From the NCBI RefSeq assembly GCF_050231725.1, contig NZ_CP077172.1, positions 744,001 through 808,000 of the forward strand: a stretch of DNA of 64,000 nt. The letters run 5' to 3'. The notes under the pieces were generated by a model. The model had not been told where the DNA came from and searched no databases. It was given only the letters and a program-made list of their open reading frames with translations. This document shows, in pieces, positions 43,446 to 52,799 of this stretch; the first letter of the stretch is position 1; every line of letters starts with the position of its first letter. The position numbers were made by a program, and so were the translations under genes. This DNA comes from Fusobacterium nucleatum_L (GTDB taxonomy: Bacteria > Fusobacteriota > Fusobacteriia > Fusobacteriales > Fusobacteriaceae).

Positions 43446-44402
43446 TTAATCCTCCAAAATTTCTTTTAACCACGAAGTTAATGAATAATATTCTATTTTA
43501 TCTTTTGAAATTTTTTTATACTCTTTTTTAAAAAAATCTTTATTTTTTATAATATCCTCATAAGTGTCTATAATCAGTATATTATTTGAATTATAAATTT
43601 TTTCTTTGGATATATTTTTCTGTGTTGTTATTATTTTTTTTTCAAAAAATATAGCATCTAAAATTCTTTGAGTAAAGCCTGTTTGATTCTCGTGTGGAAT
43701 ATCCAAAATATATTGAGATCTCACAAAAATTTCATTATATTTTTCCCTTTTTAGAGGTAAATAATTAATATATTTTTGAATATTTTGAAAGTCTTTTCTT
43801 CCTATAATCCTAAATATATTATAAAATAATTTTGGGTAGTATAAATAAATAAAATTCTCATTTGAATAAAGCTTTCTTACAATATCTAATCTATTTTTTC
43901 TATATATTCCAACAAAAAATATATTTACGTTATTCAAATTTTCTTCATAATTTTCTTTTAATTTTTCAAGCCTTTTTGAGTAAAAAGTAGGTCTATACTT
44001 TAGATTATACTTTTCAGAATCGGCTAAATCAAAAGAATAAACTCTATCAAAATATTCATAAATCTCAAAAAAATTGGGAACCCTTTCTAAATTATCCCAA
44101 AGATAGAGTATCTTCAACTTAATATTATAATTTTTTTCTAAAAATTTTACATTATTCAAAGTAATTTCTCTTCCACTTATAGAAAAAAGAATATCTATTT
44201 CCTTAATATTAATAAGTTGTTTCTTAATTTTTTTGTTTATTAAATAATCTTTTATCCTTTTTCTAAAAATTTTAATAAAAAAAAATTCAAATATATTTAT
44301 CTCATAATCAATAAAAATAACTTTATATTTTTTTTCTAATTCTTCTATTATCTCTTTTTCATATCCATAAAATTTATATCCTAAGATACATATTGTTTTC
44401 AT
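43446..44402 (-). CDS. Putative glycosyltransferase of the polysaccharide cluster
   Basis: A 318-residue soluble protein rich in lysine and isoleucine. It has a Rossmann-like start (TICILGYKFYGYEKEI), ILYLWDNLERVP, and near the C-terminus HENQTGFTQRILDAIFFEKKIITT, which resembles a motif of LPS biosynthesis proteins predicted to be GT-B enzymes. No membrane span. Adjacent to rfbA (3 nt gap), so one transcript. The donor and acceptor are unknown. Confidence 0.5.
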   Translation of the reverse strand: MKTICILGYKFYGYEKEIIEELEKKYKVIFIDYEINIFEFFFIKIFRKRIKDYLINKKIKKQLINIKEIDILFSISGREITLNNVKFLEKNYNIKLKILYLWDNLERVPNFFEIYEYFDRVYSFDLADSEKYNLKYRPTFYSKRLEKLKENYEENLNNVNIFFVGIYRKNRLDIVRKLYSNENFIYLYYPKLFYNIFRIIGRKDFQNIQKYINYLPLKREKYNEIFVRSQYILDIPHENQTGFTQRILDAIFFEKKIITTQKNISKEKIYNSNNILIIDTYEDIIKNKDFFKKEYKKISKDKIEYYSLTSWLKEILED

Positions 44403-44469
44403 TCAATTCCTCTCTTTTTAATTATTTTGTTAAATATAATAAATAATAATACAATACTATCCTTTTTGT

Positions 44470-44550
44470 AGTGGCATAATTGAATTATAACACAAGAGTC
44501 TAATGAGATAAAATATTTTATGGAGGTTTTTATGATTAATAAAAAGAGGT
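44470..44550 (+). mobile_element. Fragment of the 5' end of the IS3 element
   Basis: From GTAGTGGCATAATTGAATTA through the orfA ribosome site to ATGATTAATAAA it matches the start of the IS3 copy in wzx with few differences, then breaks off. No transposase remains. Confidence 0.75.
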
Positions 44551-44607
44551 TGTATATTAAATGGTATTAATAGAAATTTCTTCCATCAACACCATTTATT
44601 ATACAAC
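44547..44607. repeat. 61-bp palindrome
   Basis: GGTTGTATATTAAATGGT and ACCATTTATTATACAACC pair around a 25-nt centre. Each half (GGTTGTATAATAAATGGTGTTGAT) has the look of an ISL3-type terminal repeat, so it may be two element ends head to head. It sits exactly between the IS3 and IS110 fragments. Confidence 0.55.
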
Positions 44608-44912
44608 CGAAATATCAACTATTATGACTAAATTAGATTCTTCTATTACTACAATTCCAGGAATTGAACATGTAATAGGCGCAACTATACTAGGTGAATT
44701 AGGAGATATTTCAAGATTTTCTAATGCTTCTAAAGTAGTTGCTTATGCAGGGCTAGATTCAGTAGTTTCACAATCAGGAAATTATGAAGCAAAATCTATG
44801 TCCATAAGTAAAAGAGGTTCATCTTATTTAAGAAAAGTTTTATTTCAAGCTGCACTTAGAGCTGAATTTTGTGATCCTGTTTTCTCAGATTATTATCAAA
44901 AAAAATCGCAAT
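44608..44912 (+). pseudogene. IS110-family transposase, C-terminal fragment
   Basis: The frame reads SSITTIPGIEHVIGATILGE, LGDISRFSNASKVVAYAGLD and ISKRGSSYLRKVLFQAALRA, the C-terminal Transposase_20 domain of IS110 enzymes, including the helix-hairpin-helix IPGI. The N-terminal DEDD catalytic part is missing and the C-terminus is cut by another element end at 44913. Not functional. Confidence 0.85.
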
Positions 44913-45066
44913 GGGGCTGTTGCAAATTGATGATTTTTTATCATTAATTTGTGACAGCTTTTTTATTTCTCAAAAAAATAGAAATCTTTTAGAATTTTTG
45001 TACTGAACCTCCAATCTTGTGTCCAAGATTTTGGGTGCAGTTCAACTATTTAATTTGCAACAGTCC
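44913..45066. mobile_element. Small element with 15-16 bp terminal inverted repeats
   Basis: GGGGCTGTTGCAAATT at 44913-44928 and AATTTGCAACAGTCCC at 45051-45066 are inverted repeats of the IS1182-like kind. Inside are a strong hairpin next to the left end (GCTGT..ACAGC at about 44916-44958) and a second one at 45002-45046 resembling an IS150-type end. No coding capacity; a deleted IS or MITE. Confidence 0.6.
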
Positions 45067-45531
45067 CTTTTTGTGCTACAAATTTCTTAAGAGAAAAATA
45101 CCTAAAAAATTTTTATTTTACCTATTGACTTTTATATAAAAATATCATATTTGGAATTTTCTTCTAAAACTTTTTTTAATAAAGATAATTCATATATAGT
45201 ATCATCTACTTTTCTTTAATAAAAAGATAAAAATATTTACCATTTCTTGATAATCAAGACATTGTTATTTTAGCCACTTTATTTCCTTCTTCTATTTTTT
45301 TATAACCTTTTCATGATTCCGTATTCTACTATTAAAATAATAGTATATAAAAGTTTTTTCATATTATTGTATTTCCTTTTCAAATTTTTTTCTAATCCTT
45401 GAACCATCTTCCTTCCTAAAATTTTATTAACTCAATATCTTGTATTATATCCCTTTTTATCAATTTCAAAAGTTGTATAAAGAGCTAATCCTCAATTAAA
45501 TAAAAATTATATTTAGAACTCTAGTTTATTT
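45067..45531. other. Non-coding AT-rich stretch, possibly decayed coding sequence
   Basis: No frame is open for long on either strand. On the minus strand short lysine-rich pieces in changing frames suggest an old gene, but I could not match it to a family. No repeat or RNA gene seen. Confidence 0.4.
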
Positions 45532-46479
45532 TTAAACCTCATTCAAATTAATTATGTCTAAGTCTTCTAATTTCGAATGATATAACTTTTGTAAAATAAA
45601 AACATATATTAACTTTAATTTTTCTTTAAATTTAAAGTTTAATTTACTAATTTTATAAAAAATATCTTCATTTATATATTTTCCTTTTCTTAAGATAGAA
45701 GCATATAACCCCAAAATAATTCTATTAAAATATTTATTCTCCAACTCTTTTTCATTTTTAAAATCCAATAATTTATTTGCAATATAAAGTAGATGCTCAT
45801 AATTTTTTTTACTTAATGTATTCGTAGTACTATTTAGATTATTTCTTCTATAAAAATAAAATTTTTTATTATAGCATCTAACTTTTTTTGCATAAAAAAA
45901 GGCTGTTGAAGTAAATAAAACATCTTCATGTAATAATCCTTTTTCAAAAAAAAGATTATTTTTTAATAGAAATTTTCTATTAAAAAATTTTTCGCAAACA
46001 GTTAGTACAAGGCATTTATTTTTAAAACCATTTTCAATATAAAATATTCCTTCTTTTTCAATATCTTTATTTGTTTTATAAAATTTTCTATCAATTATAT
46101 TCTTATCATCATAATATTCTTTATAAGCACCTATTAAAATATCTACTTTTTTTTCTATTCCAAATTTTAAAAATTCTTCAATTTCTATAGGATCTATAAA
46201 ATCATCACTATCTATAAATAAAATATAGTCCCCTATAGCACTTTTTAGTCCTACATTTCTAGCTTCTGCCTGACCTTGATTCTTTTGAGATATTATTTTA
46301 GTTTTATCTGGATATTTATTTTTATATTCATTTAATATATCTGGAGATGAATCTGTTGAACCATCATTAATTATTATAACTTCTTTATCAGATAAATCTA
46401 AAAAATATATAGAATTTAAACACTTTCTTAAATACTTTTCTACATTATAAACTGGTATTATTATACTTACCTTTAACAT
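45532..46479 (-). CDS. Family 2 glycosyltransferase
   Basis: Inverting GT-A enzyme that adds a sugar to the growing O-unit at the membrane inner face. The roughly 315-residue protein starts VSIIIPVYNVEKYLRKCLNS and has the IINDGSTDSS nucleotide site, AEARNVGLKSAIGDY and the metal-binding acidic motif FIDSDDF. No transmembrane segment. I use the ATG 7 nt after GGAGG, seven codons inside the longest frame. It is isolated between two IS graveyards. Confidence 0.9.
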   Translation of the reverse strand: MLKVSIIIPVYNVEKYLRKCLNSIYFLDLSDKEVIIINDGSTDSSPDILNEYKNKYPDKTKIISQKNQGQAEARNVGLKSAIGDYILFIDSDDFIDPIEIEEFLKFGIEKKVDILIGAYKEYYDDKNIIDRKFYKTNKDIEKEGIFYIENGFKNKCLVLTVCEKFFNRKFLLKNNLFFEKGLLHEDVLFTSTAFFYAKKVRCYNKKFYFYRRNNLNSTTNTLSKKNYEHLLYIANKLLDFKNEKELENKYFNRIILGLYASILRKGKYINEDIFYKISKLNFKFKEKLKLIYVFILQKLYHSKLEDLDIINLNEV

Positions 46480-46514
46480 TCCTATTCCTCCTTTTATCAT
46501 ATCATTTTTAAATA

Positions 46515-46780
46515 GCAGTTTGTCAAATAGTGTTGATAAAAAATTTAGACTTACAATCTTGCATCAGTATGTATTTTCTAAAATTACTAAAATTTGAATA
46601 GGCAAATGCTGTTCTCTTTATTTATTTAATTTTATTGTTTAAATTTTCTATTAAACCATTGTTAATATTCGATTAAACATATTCTTATGTGTACTCCATA
46701 TTTTAGAAGTCTTATCTTTTTTAATTAAATTCTTTTTTACAATATGTTCAATTCTTTCTAAAGTTATTATGTTTTATTGA
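46515..46780 (-). mobile_element. ISL3-family transposase remnant, C-terminal end
   Basis: On the minus strand the frame reads NNGLIENLNNKIK, a TAA, then IKRTAFAYSNFSNFRKYILM, the recognisable ISL3 transposase C-terminus. It is followed at 46520-46557 by the terminal repeat also seen, inverted, at 33593-33632. Weaker lysine-rich sequence up to about 46780 may belong to the same gene. Confidence 0.75.
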
Positions 46781-46799
46781 TATTACCTACAAGTCACCA

Positions 46800-46983
46800 C
46801 TATACAGGCAGAAAGATTTTGCAATGTGCAACACCAACTAAAACAAATTTATCCTCTGTAACTTTAACTACAGTAACTAGGCCTTCAGGAGACCTTTCTC
46901 ATAACATATTTGTCCAACATTAAGTCTCTAATAACAGCAATTTTAATATTTTTAAAACTTTCTACTAACTTTTCTATATTCAT
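46800..46983 (-). pseudogene. hldE: Remnant of hldE (rfaE), heptose-7-phosphate kinase
   Basis: Begins MNIEKLVESFKNIKIAV, then DLMLDKYV and, after a one-base frameshift, SPEGLVTVVKVTEDKFVLVG. This is the start of the HldE kinase domain, whose normal form has GDLMLDKYVxGxVxRISPEAPVPVV. It decays after about 60 codons. HldE makes ADP-heptose together with HldD, whose intact gene end is at the right window edge; a working hldE must be elsewhere if heptose is made. Confidence 0.75.
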
Positions 46984-46995
46984 TTTATAATTCTT

Positions 46996-47023
46996 AAAGA
47001 TAAATTTTAAAAAGTTTATCTTT
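46996..47023. other. Hairpin after the MurJ-like gene
   Basis: AAAGATAAA and TTTATCTTT form a perfect 9-bp stem around TTTTAAAAAG. It lacks a following T run on the minus strand, so it is a weak terminator candidate at best. Confidence 0.35.
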
Positions 47024-47045
47024 AACCCCTCTCATTTGAAAATAA

Positions 47046-48533
47046 TTATTTTTTTAAAATTTCACTAACTTCATTGAAACTAAAAAATATAAAAATTAAA
47101 TATAATATCCCAATTATTATTGAAGGAACAATAATTTGAATGATTATACTATAGTTTATTAAAAATTGTTTAAAAAAATACGTAGCTATCGTCATTAAGA
47201 TTGAAGTTATTAATACTTTAAAAAAAGTAAACAGTATTCTTTTTATATAAAAATCTCCATATTTCTTTTTTAATTTATACACTAATAATATTGTTGTTAG
47301 TACTAAAGCAATAGAAGTTGCAAAAGCTATTCCAGATATTCCCATATAAATTGGCAATACTATATTCAATACTATATTTAATATTATTCCAATTCCAGAA
47401 TTAATTACTGGAGTTTTTGTATCTTTAAAAGAATAGTATATTTTTGTTATTACTTCTCTTAGAAGCATAAAAATAAAACCAGAAGTATAATAAAATAAAC
47501 ATTTACTTGTTGTCTCAATCATATTTTTATCAAAAAGCCCTCTCCCAAAAACAACAGTTATAATCTCTTTACTAAATACCATTATCCAAAGTGAAAAAGG
47601 TAAACAAAAAATTATTATTAAACTCACAGTTTTTCTTACATAAATCTTTAACTCATCAATTTTTCTTTCAGAAACTAATAATGAAATTTTAGGAAACAAA
47701 ACTGATATTACTGCTGATAATAGAATTCCTATAATTGCAATATTTAATCTACTTGCATAATTAAGTATTGATATGCCCCCTACCATTACTCTTGAAGCAA
47801 TTGTTCTATCTATAAGGTAATTTATCTGTTCCAGTGAACCACCTATAATTGCAGGAATTGATAAATATAGTATTCTTTTAATATTATTATCCTGAATTTT
47901 TAAATAAAAACTATATTTATACTTATTTTTTTTCATAGGAAAATACAAGAATAAAAGCTGTATACTTATAGCTAAAATTGAAAATATAGGTAAATATTTG
48001 ATTCCTTTTTTATATGCAACATAAGTACCAATTATATATATTATATTCATAGGAACAGATAAAAATGCTACAACATAAAAGCTATTATTCGCCTGTAAAA
48101 AAGCTGAGAAAATACTTACCATAACAACTATGTATACTCCAACAAAACATATTCTTGTAAAATTAGTTGTTAATTTTAGTGTTTCATCTGTAAAACCTGA
48201 TGCAAATATTTTTATTATATTGGGTGTAAAAATCATTCCAATTATATATATTCCTGTACATATAACTAATAATAAATTTAAAAAGTTAGTTGTAAATTTT
48301 ATAGCTTCATCTTGTCCACTTCTTTTTTTTATCATACTATATATAGGAATATAACCTGAATTAAAACCTACACCAACAAAATTAAATATTACTGTTGGAA
48401 TAGTTAATGCTATTATATAGGCATCTGTAATAGCTGAAGCTCCAAAAAAATATGAAAGTGCTAATTCTCTTGCAAAACCTGAAATTTTAGCAATTATTGC
48501 TATTAACCCTACTCCAAAAAAAACTTTTTTCAT
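47046..48533 (-). CDS. MurJ/MviN-type lipid-linked oligosaccharide flippase
   Basis: A 495-residue inner-membrane protein with about fourteen spans. The start (KISGFARELALSYFFGAS), the loop ITDAYIIALTIP and GRGLFDKNMIE are typical of MurJ. MurJ flips lipid II; homologues inside polysaccharide clusters can flip O-units. Since the Wzx gene here is destroyed, this copy is the best candidate exporter for the cluster product. It could also be the cell's MurJ, which cannot be decided without the rest of the genome. Confidence 0.8.
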   Translation of the reverse strand: MKKVFFGVGLIAIIAKISGFARELALSYFFGASAITDAYIIALTIPTVIFNFVGVGFNSGYIPIYSMIKKRSGQDEAIKFTTNFLNLLLVICTGIYIIGMIFTPNIIKIFASGFTDETLKLTTNFTRICFVGVYIVVMVSIFSAFLQANNSFYVVAFLSVPMNIIYIIGTYVAYKKGIKYLPIFSILAISIQLLFLYFPMKKNKYKYSFYLKIQDNNIKRILYLSIPAIIGGSLEQINYLIDRTIASRVMVGGISILNYASRLNIAIIGILLSAVISVLFPKISLLVSERKIDELKIYVRKTVSLIIIFCLPFSLWIMVFSKEIITVVFGRGLFDKNMIETTSKCLFYYTSGFIFMLLREVITKIYYSFKDTKTPVINSGIGIILNIVLNIVLPIYMGISGIAFATSIALVLTTILLVYKLKKKYGDFYIKRILFTFFKVLITSILMTIATYFFKQFLINYSIIIQIIVPSIIIGILYLIFIFFSFNEVSEILKK

Positions 48534-48547
48534 ACTTACCTCTATCC

Positions 48548-49591
48548 TTATGTCACAAATGTAATTAATTCATTTCCTCTAAGAGTCCACATTAATAAGA
48601 AAAGTGACACAGAAGAAATTAAAAACTTCCAAAATAACTTTTCATTTTTAGTTTTTTGAGATATAAATATATCCCCTAATATTATTAATCCTATACTATA
48701 TATAAAAGGCACTCTTAAAAGAGTATTATTTTTTATAAATAATAATAATGAAAATATTGAACAATTTAAATAAATAAAACTTTCTTGAAAAAATTTTATA
48801 TTTTCATATTTTTTATAATTATTTAAAAAATAAAATAAAATTGGCAACAAAAATATTACTTTTCTGTAACTTCCTTCTGTATACTCATAATATTCATAAT
48901 AATAAGTTAATTTACTTGGAAAGATATATTTCATTGCAAAAAATATTCTTTTAAATATATCTATTTCTCCTAAAATAAAACTTAAAATAAGAAAAAAAAA
49001 TATTTTCTTTTTACTATCTAACATTTTAAATTTTAATAAGAATAATGGAATTAGAGCAATCAATGCTAATCTATGAAATAAATATGCCAAAAATATAAAA
49101 TATAGATATTTTTTAGGATTTTTTTTCATATATCCTATAGAATAAAATAGTATTGATGTTGCAATTCCTGTTCTAATTAAAATAAGTTCATTTATAACAT
49201 AGATATTTGTTATATAAATAAAAATGCAAAGATATATATTTTTAGTATATTTCTTTATAGTTATAAAATTTATTGTGACTGAAATAAAAGCAACTATTAA
49301 AAATAAAAAACGATAATCAAAATTAAACGTTTTTAATAACATATTCAAAAACATGTATCCTTTTTCAAAAATATTATTTTTATATTCAAAAAAAGAAGTA
49401 ATACTTGGAATATTATTATAGTAGTCATAGTATGCACGTGCATCTTCTGTTGAATTAAAAGATCTTAATCCTGCATATAACACTAATAACATTCCTGAAA
49501 AAACATACAACACTTTTCCTGTTTTTCTTGAAAATGTAAAAATACTTATAAAAAAATACAACACTATTAGTATTCCATAATATAAATTCAT
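48548..49591 (-). CDS. EpsG-family membrane protein, probable O-antigen polymerase (Wzy)
   Basis: A 347-residue protein with about ten spans. LYAGLRSFNSTEDARAYYDYYN and FEKGYMFLNMLLKTFNFDYR, then HRLALIALIPLFLL are the conserved parts of the EpsG family. In this setting it would join O-units in the periplasm. It lies 3 nt after the GT9 gene and 14 nt before the flippase gene. Confidence 0.8.
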   Translation of the reverse strand: MNLYYGILIVLYFFISIFTFSRKTGKVLYVFSGMLLVLYAGLRSFNSTEDARAYYDYYNNIPSITSFFEYKNNIFEKGYMFLNMLLKTFNFDYRFLFLIVAFISVTINFITIKKYTKNIYLCIFIYITNIYVINELILIRTGIATSILFYSIGYMKKNPKKYLYFIFLAYLFHRLALIALIPLFLLKFKMLDSKKKIFFFLILSFILGEIDIFKRIFFAMKYIFPSKLTYYYEYYEYTEGSYRKVIFLLPILFYFLNNYKKYENIKFFQESFIYLNCSIFSLLLFIKNNTLLRVPFIYSIGLIILGDIFISQKTKNEKLFWKFLISSVSLFLLMWTLRGNELITFVT

Positions 49592-49594
49592 TTT

Positions 49595-50617
49595 TTATTC
49601 CTTTATTTTCTTTAATATTTCTTCAATTACAATTTCTGGCTTTAAATCAACTAAACATTTAAATATTCCTCTCTCTGTCATTTCTAAGTAGTATTTTTTT
49701 GGCATATCTTCTATTTTCAATATTACTCTTTCATCTGAATAAGGTCCTGTTCTTAATTCTTGTTTTTCATTTGATTGGTTTGGACCAAACACAGAAAATA
49801 TTTTTTTATTAAAACAAGTAAAAATATGCCCTAATCCTGAATCCGTATTAAAAAAATAGCTACATTTTGAAATGAGTGCTATTACATCTGATATTTCCCA
49901 ATTTTCAACAAATACTGCTTTTGTATTTTCTTTTAAATATTCTCCAATATTTTTATCTTCTGGACCTAAAAAAACTATACATCTTATACCATTTATTCCA
50001 TCAATTTCTTTAATCACTTCTGCAAAATACTCTTCTGGCCATCTTTTTGCCATATAAGCTTTCTGTGAACCTGGGTGAACTCCCAGTAATTTTATATCTT
50101 CTAATTTTTTTTCTTTTAGGAACTTATCAACTTTGTCTAAAGAACCTTCATTTAAAATCAAATGTGGCTGTCTATCTACATCTTTTATGCTTTCTCCAAT
50201 AACTAGTTTAACTAAGTCTATATTTCTATCTACAAAATGCCTATAATCATCTTTTAATATTACTTTATTAAATGGATATTTATTAAATTTACTATTACTT
50301 TCTCCAATCATTACTTTATTTTTTATTAAAAAACTAAATAGTTTTGTTTTCCAAATTTTCCCACCCACTGTAAAAAAACTTAAATCATACTTACCTCTTA
50401 ATTTAAAACCAATCTTTAATAGATTTTTTATATTTAAATCTGATACAAAAATATTATTAAAAATATTCTGAGTTTCTATAAAAGATTTTATATTTTTATT
50501 TGTAATTAAAATATCTAATTTGGCATCTGGGAATGCTTTTTTTAATAAATTTAAAGCTGGTGTAAATGTAACAAAATCTCCCATTCCATTTGGATGAATT
50601 ATTAATATTTTATTCAT
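49595..50617 (-). CDS. Family 9 glycosyltransferase, heptosyltransferase-like
   Basis: A roughly 340-residue GT-B enzyme: KILIIHPNGMGDFVTFTPAL at the N-terminus, LGVHPGSQKAYMAKRWPEEYF and FFNTDSGLGHIF, the ADP-sugar binding motif of GT9. GT9 enzymes transfer heptose in LPS core synthesis, but related ones act in O-antigen clusters. Start at the ATG with AGAAGGAG 10 nt upstream; a longer frame would overlap the upstream gene. Confidence 0.85.
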   Translation of the reverse strand: MNKILIIHPNGMGDFVTFTPALNLLKKAFPDAKLDILITNKNIKSFIETQNIFNNIFVSDLNIKNLLKIGFKLRGKYDLSFFTVGGKIWKTKLFSFLIKNKVMIGESNSKFNKYPFNKVILKDDYRHFVDRNIDLVKLVIGESIKDVDRQPHLILNEGSLDKVDKFLKEKKLEDIKLLGVHPGSQKAYMAKRWPEEYFAEVIKEIDGINGIRCIVFLGPEDKNIGEYLKENTKAVFVENWEISDVIALISKCSYFFNTDSGLGHIFTCFNKKIFSVFGPNQSNEKQELRTGPYSDERVILKIEDMPKKYYLEMTERGIFKCLVDLKPEIVIEEILKKIKE

Positions 50618-50633
50618 AGCAACTATACTCCTT

Positions 50634-51764
50634 CTAATTAATTTTCCACACATTTCTGTTTATATAATCAGTATAAGATAAAATTATTCTTAAAACTTTA
50701 TCAGATACATTTGGCATAGAATAGTCATAAACTTCTCTTAAAATATCTTTTTCTTGAGTTTCTAATATCTCTAATCCTTGTAAAATTCTTTCTTTCTTTA
50801 ATCCTACCATCATAACTGTTGCTTCTTCCATTGCTTCTGGTCTTTCATGAGTTTCTCTTAAATTTAATGCTCTAAATTTTAAAATAGAAGATTCTTCTGA
50901 AATTGTTCCACTATCACTTAAAACGGCTTTAGATTCTATTTGAAGTTTTACATAATCATTAAATCCTAATGGTTTTAATAGATTTACCAAAGGATTAAAC
51001 TTCACACCTTTTTCTTCTATCATTTTTCTTGTTCTTGGATGTGTACTTATAATAACTGGAAAGTTATATTTGTCTGCTATTGCATTTAAACTTTCAACTA
51101 AATTCATAAAGTTTCTTTCTGAATTAATATTTTCCTCTCTATGTGCTGATACAACAAAATATTTATTTTTTTCTAAATTTAGTTTACTCAATACATCTGA
51201 ATTATTTATATCATCTAATTTTGATTTTATTACTTCATACATTGGACTTCCTGTTTTTATAACTCTATCAGGTAATAATCCTTCTCTTAATAGATATTCT
51301 CTTGCTATATCACTATATGTTAAATTTATATCTGAAATATGATCTACAATCTTTCTATTTGTTTCTTCTGGCACTCTTTGATCAAAACATCTATTCCCTG
51401 CCTCCATATGAAAAATTGGAATATGTCTTCTTTTTGCTGCTATTGCAGTAAGACAAGAATTTGTATCTCCAAGTATCAAAAAAGCATCTGGTTTTTCTTT
51501 ATCTATAACTTTTTCTATATTTATTAGAATATTTCCTATTGTTTCTATTGCTGTTCCAACAGCTGAATTTAAGAAATAATCTGGTTTTTTTAATTTAAAA
51601 TCTTCAAAAAACACTTCATTTAATTCATAATCATAATTTTGTCCTGTATGAACTAAGATATGTTCTATCGCTTCAATTTTATCTAATTTATTTATCACAG
51701 CAGAAAGTCTAATTATTTCAGGTCTTGTTCCTACAACAGTCATAACTTTTAATTTTTTCATCAT
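50634..51764 (-). CDS. capG: UDP-N-acetylglucosamine 2-epimerase family, UDP-L-FucNAc type
   Basis: Third enzyme of UDP-N-acetyl-L-fucosamine synthesis (CapG/FnlC/WbjD group of the WecB family). The 376 residues start VMTVVGTRPEIIRLSAVI and have HTGQNYDYELNEVFFEDF, HMEAGNRCFDQRVPEETNRK and SDSGTISEESSIL. The first two enzymes are encoded just upstream, split off by an acyltransferase pseudogene whose TGA overlaps this start (ATGATGA). Confidence 0.9.
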   Translation of the reverse strand: MMKKLKVMTVVGTRPEIIRLSAVINKLDKIEAIEHILVHTGQNYDYELNEVFFEDFKLKKPDYFLNSAVGTAIETIGNILINIEKVIDKEKPDAFLILGDTNSCLTAIAAKRRHIPIFHMEAGNRCFDQRVPEETNRKIVDHISDINLTYSDIAREYLLREGLLPDRVIKTGSPMYEVIKSKLDDINNSDVLSKLNLEKNKYFVVSAHREENINSERNFMNLVESLNAIADKYNFPVIISTHPRTRKMIEEKGVKFNPLVNLLKPLGFNDYVKLQIESKAVLSDSGTISEESSILKFRALNLRETHERPEAMEEATVMMVGLKKERILQGLEILETQEKDILREVYDYSMPNVSDKVLRIILSYTDYINRNVWKIN

Positions 51765-52792
51765 TTTCTCCTAATCTTATTTTTTATATAATTTAATATT
51801 GGTCTTTCTAAAAATTTATCAGATAAAATTGCAACTAAAAAAGTTAATGTTATATAATATAACATCCTTTCTTTTGCTCCTATTATTCCAAATTTATGAA
51901 TAAAAAAATTCAAAAACAACATATGATAAAGATATACCCCATATGATATATCCACATCTTTTAGTATTAGTTTACTTAGTTTTTTTAAACTAAAAGCAAA
52001 AGATAATATCAATATTCCCAATAGTATATTTGAAATTAAAATAGAAAAATCTATATAATATTCTGGTATTTTTTCATATCCATAAACATATATATTATAG
52101 AGTAACAACCACATTAAAAATTTCCCTTCTATTAATTTTAATAAAAATTTTCTATATTTTGCAAAGTATACTCCTATCATAAAATTATAAAAATAAGGAA
52201 TAATTGAAACTGAAAATAATTTTACATATACTAAATCTTTTGAGAATTTTGTATATACAAAGATATTTAAAATAATAGATAATACTGTTAGAAGAATAAA
52301 TACAATATTTTTTCTTTTTAATAAAAATATAAGCAATATTAAAAAATAAAACTGTAATTCTATAGTTATTGTTGCTAAAGAACCATTAGGATTTCCAACA
52401 CCATAGTCTTTTAATATTTCTGGTGTCCAAAACTGAAATATCGTTATTTGAGCAAACCAATATAATAATAATTTGATATTAAATATCTTACTTATTTTTA
52501 AATATCCACTAAAAAACAATAAAAAAAATGATACTATTGTAGAAATCTATAATGCAGGATAAATCCTTCCTAATCTATTATAAATATACTGTTTAATATT
52601 CGTACTATTTCTCTCTAAACTTAAATATATGAGATAACCACTTACTGTAAATAATATAATAACTCCTTTATAAGTTGAAAAGTAATTTAAAAATGGAATA
52701 ACCTCTAAGTTTAAATGTTCTATTGTGTGAAATAACATTACTTGGATTGCAGCCAACAATCTTAGTAAATTAAAATTATTTTCTTTATTCAT
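51761..52792 (-). pseudogene. Acyltransferase 3 family protein, interrupted by an amber codon
   Basis: An O-acetyltransferase-like membrane protein that would decorate the polysaccharide. The N-terminal part (FNLLRLLAAIQVMLFHTIEH, with the family histidine) runs to RIYPAL, then TAG, and the same frame continues ISTIVSFFLLFFSGYL to KIRRK. The position normally holds tryptophan, so a single TGG to TAG change is likely. About ten spans in the joined product. Either dead or needing read-through; otherwise the gene is intact. Confidence 0.85.
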
Positions 52793-52799
52793 ATAGACT

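Noticed and set aside
40280..52792. Amber read-through or suppression, because several broken genes stop at TAG
   Set aside because: Of the flippase lesions only two are TAG substitutions; the one near 40290 is a one-base loss in a T run. Three independent TAGs in decaying surface genes need no recoding, and other remnants stop at TAA.
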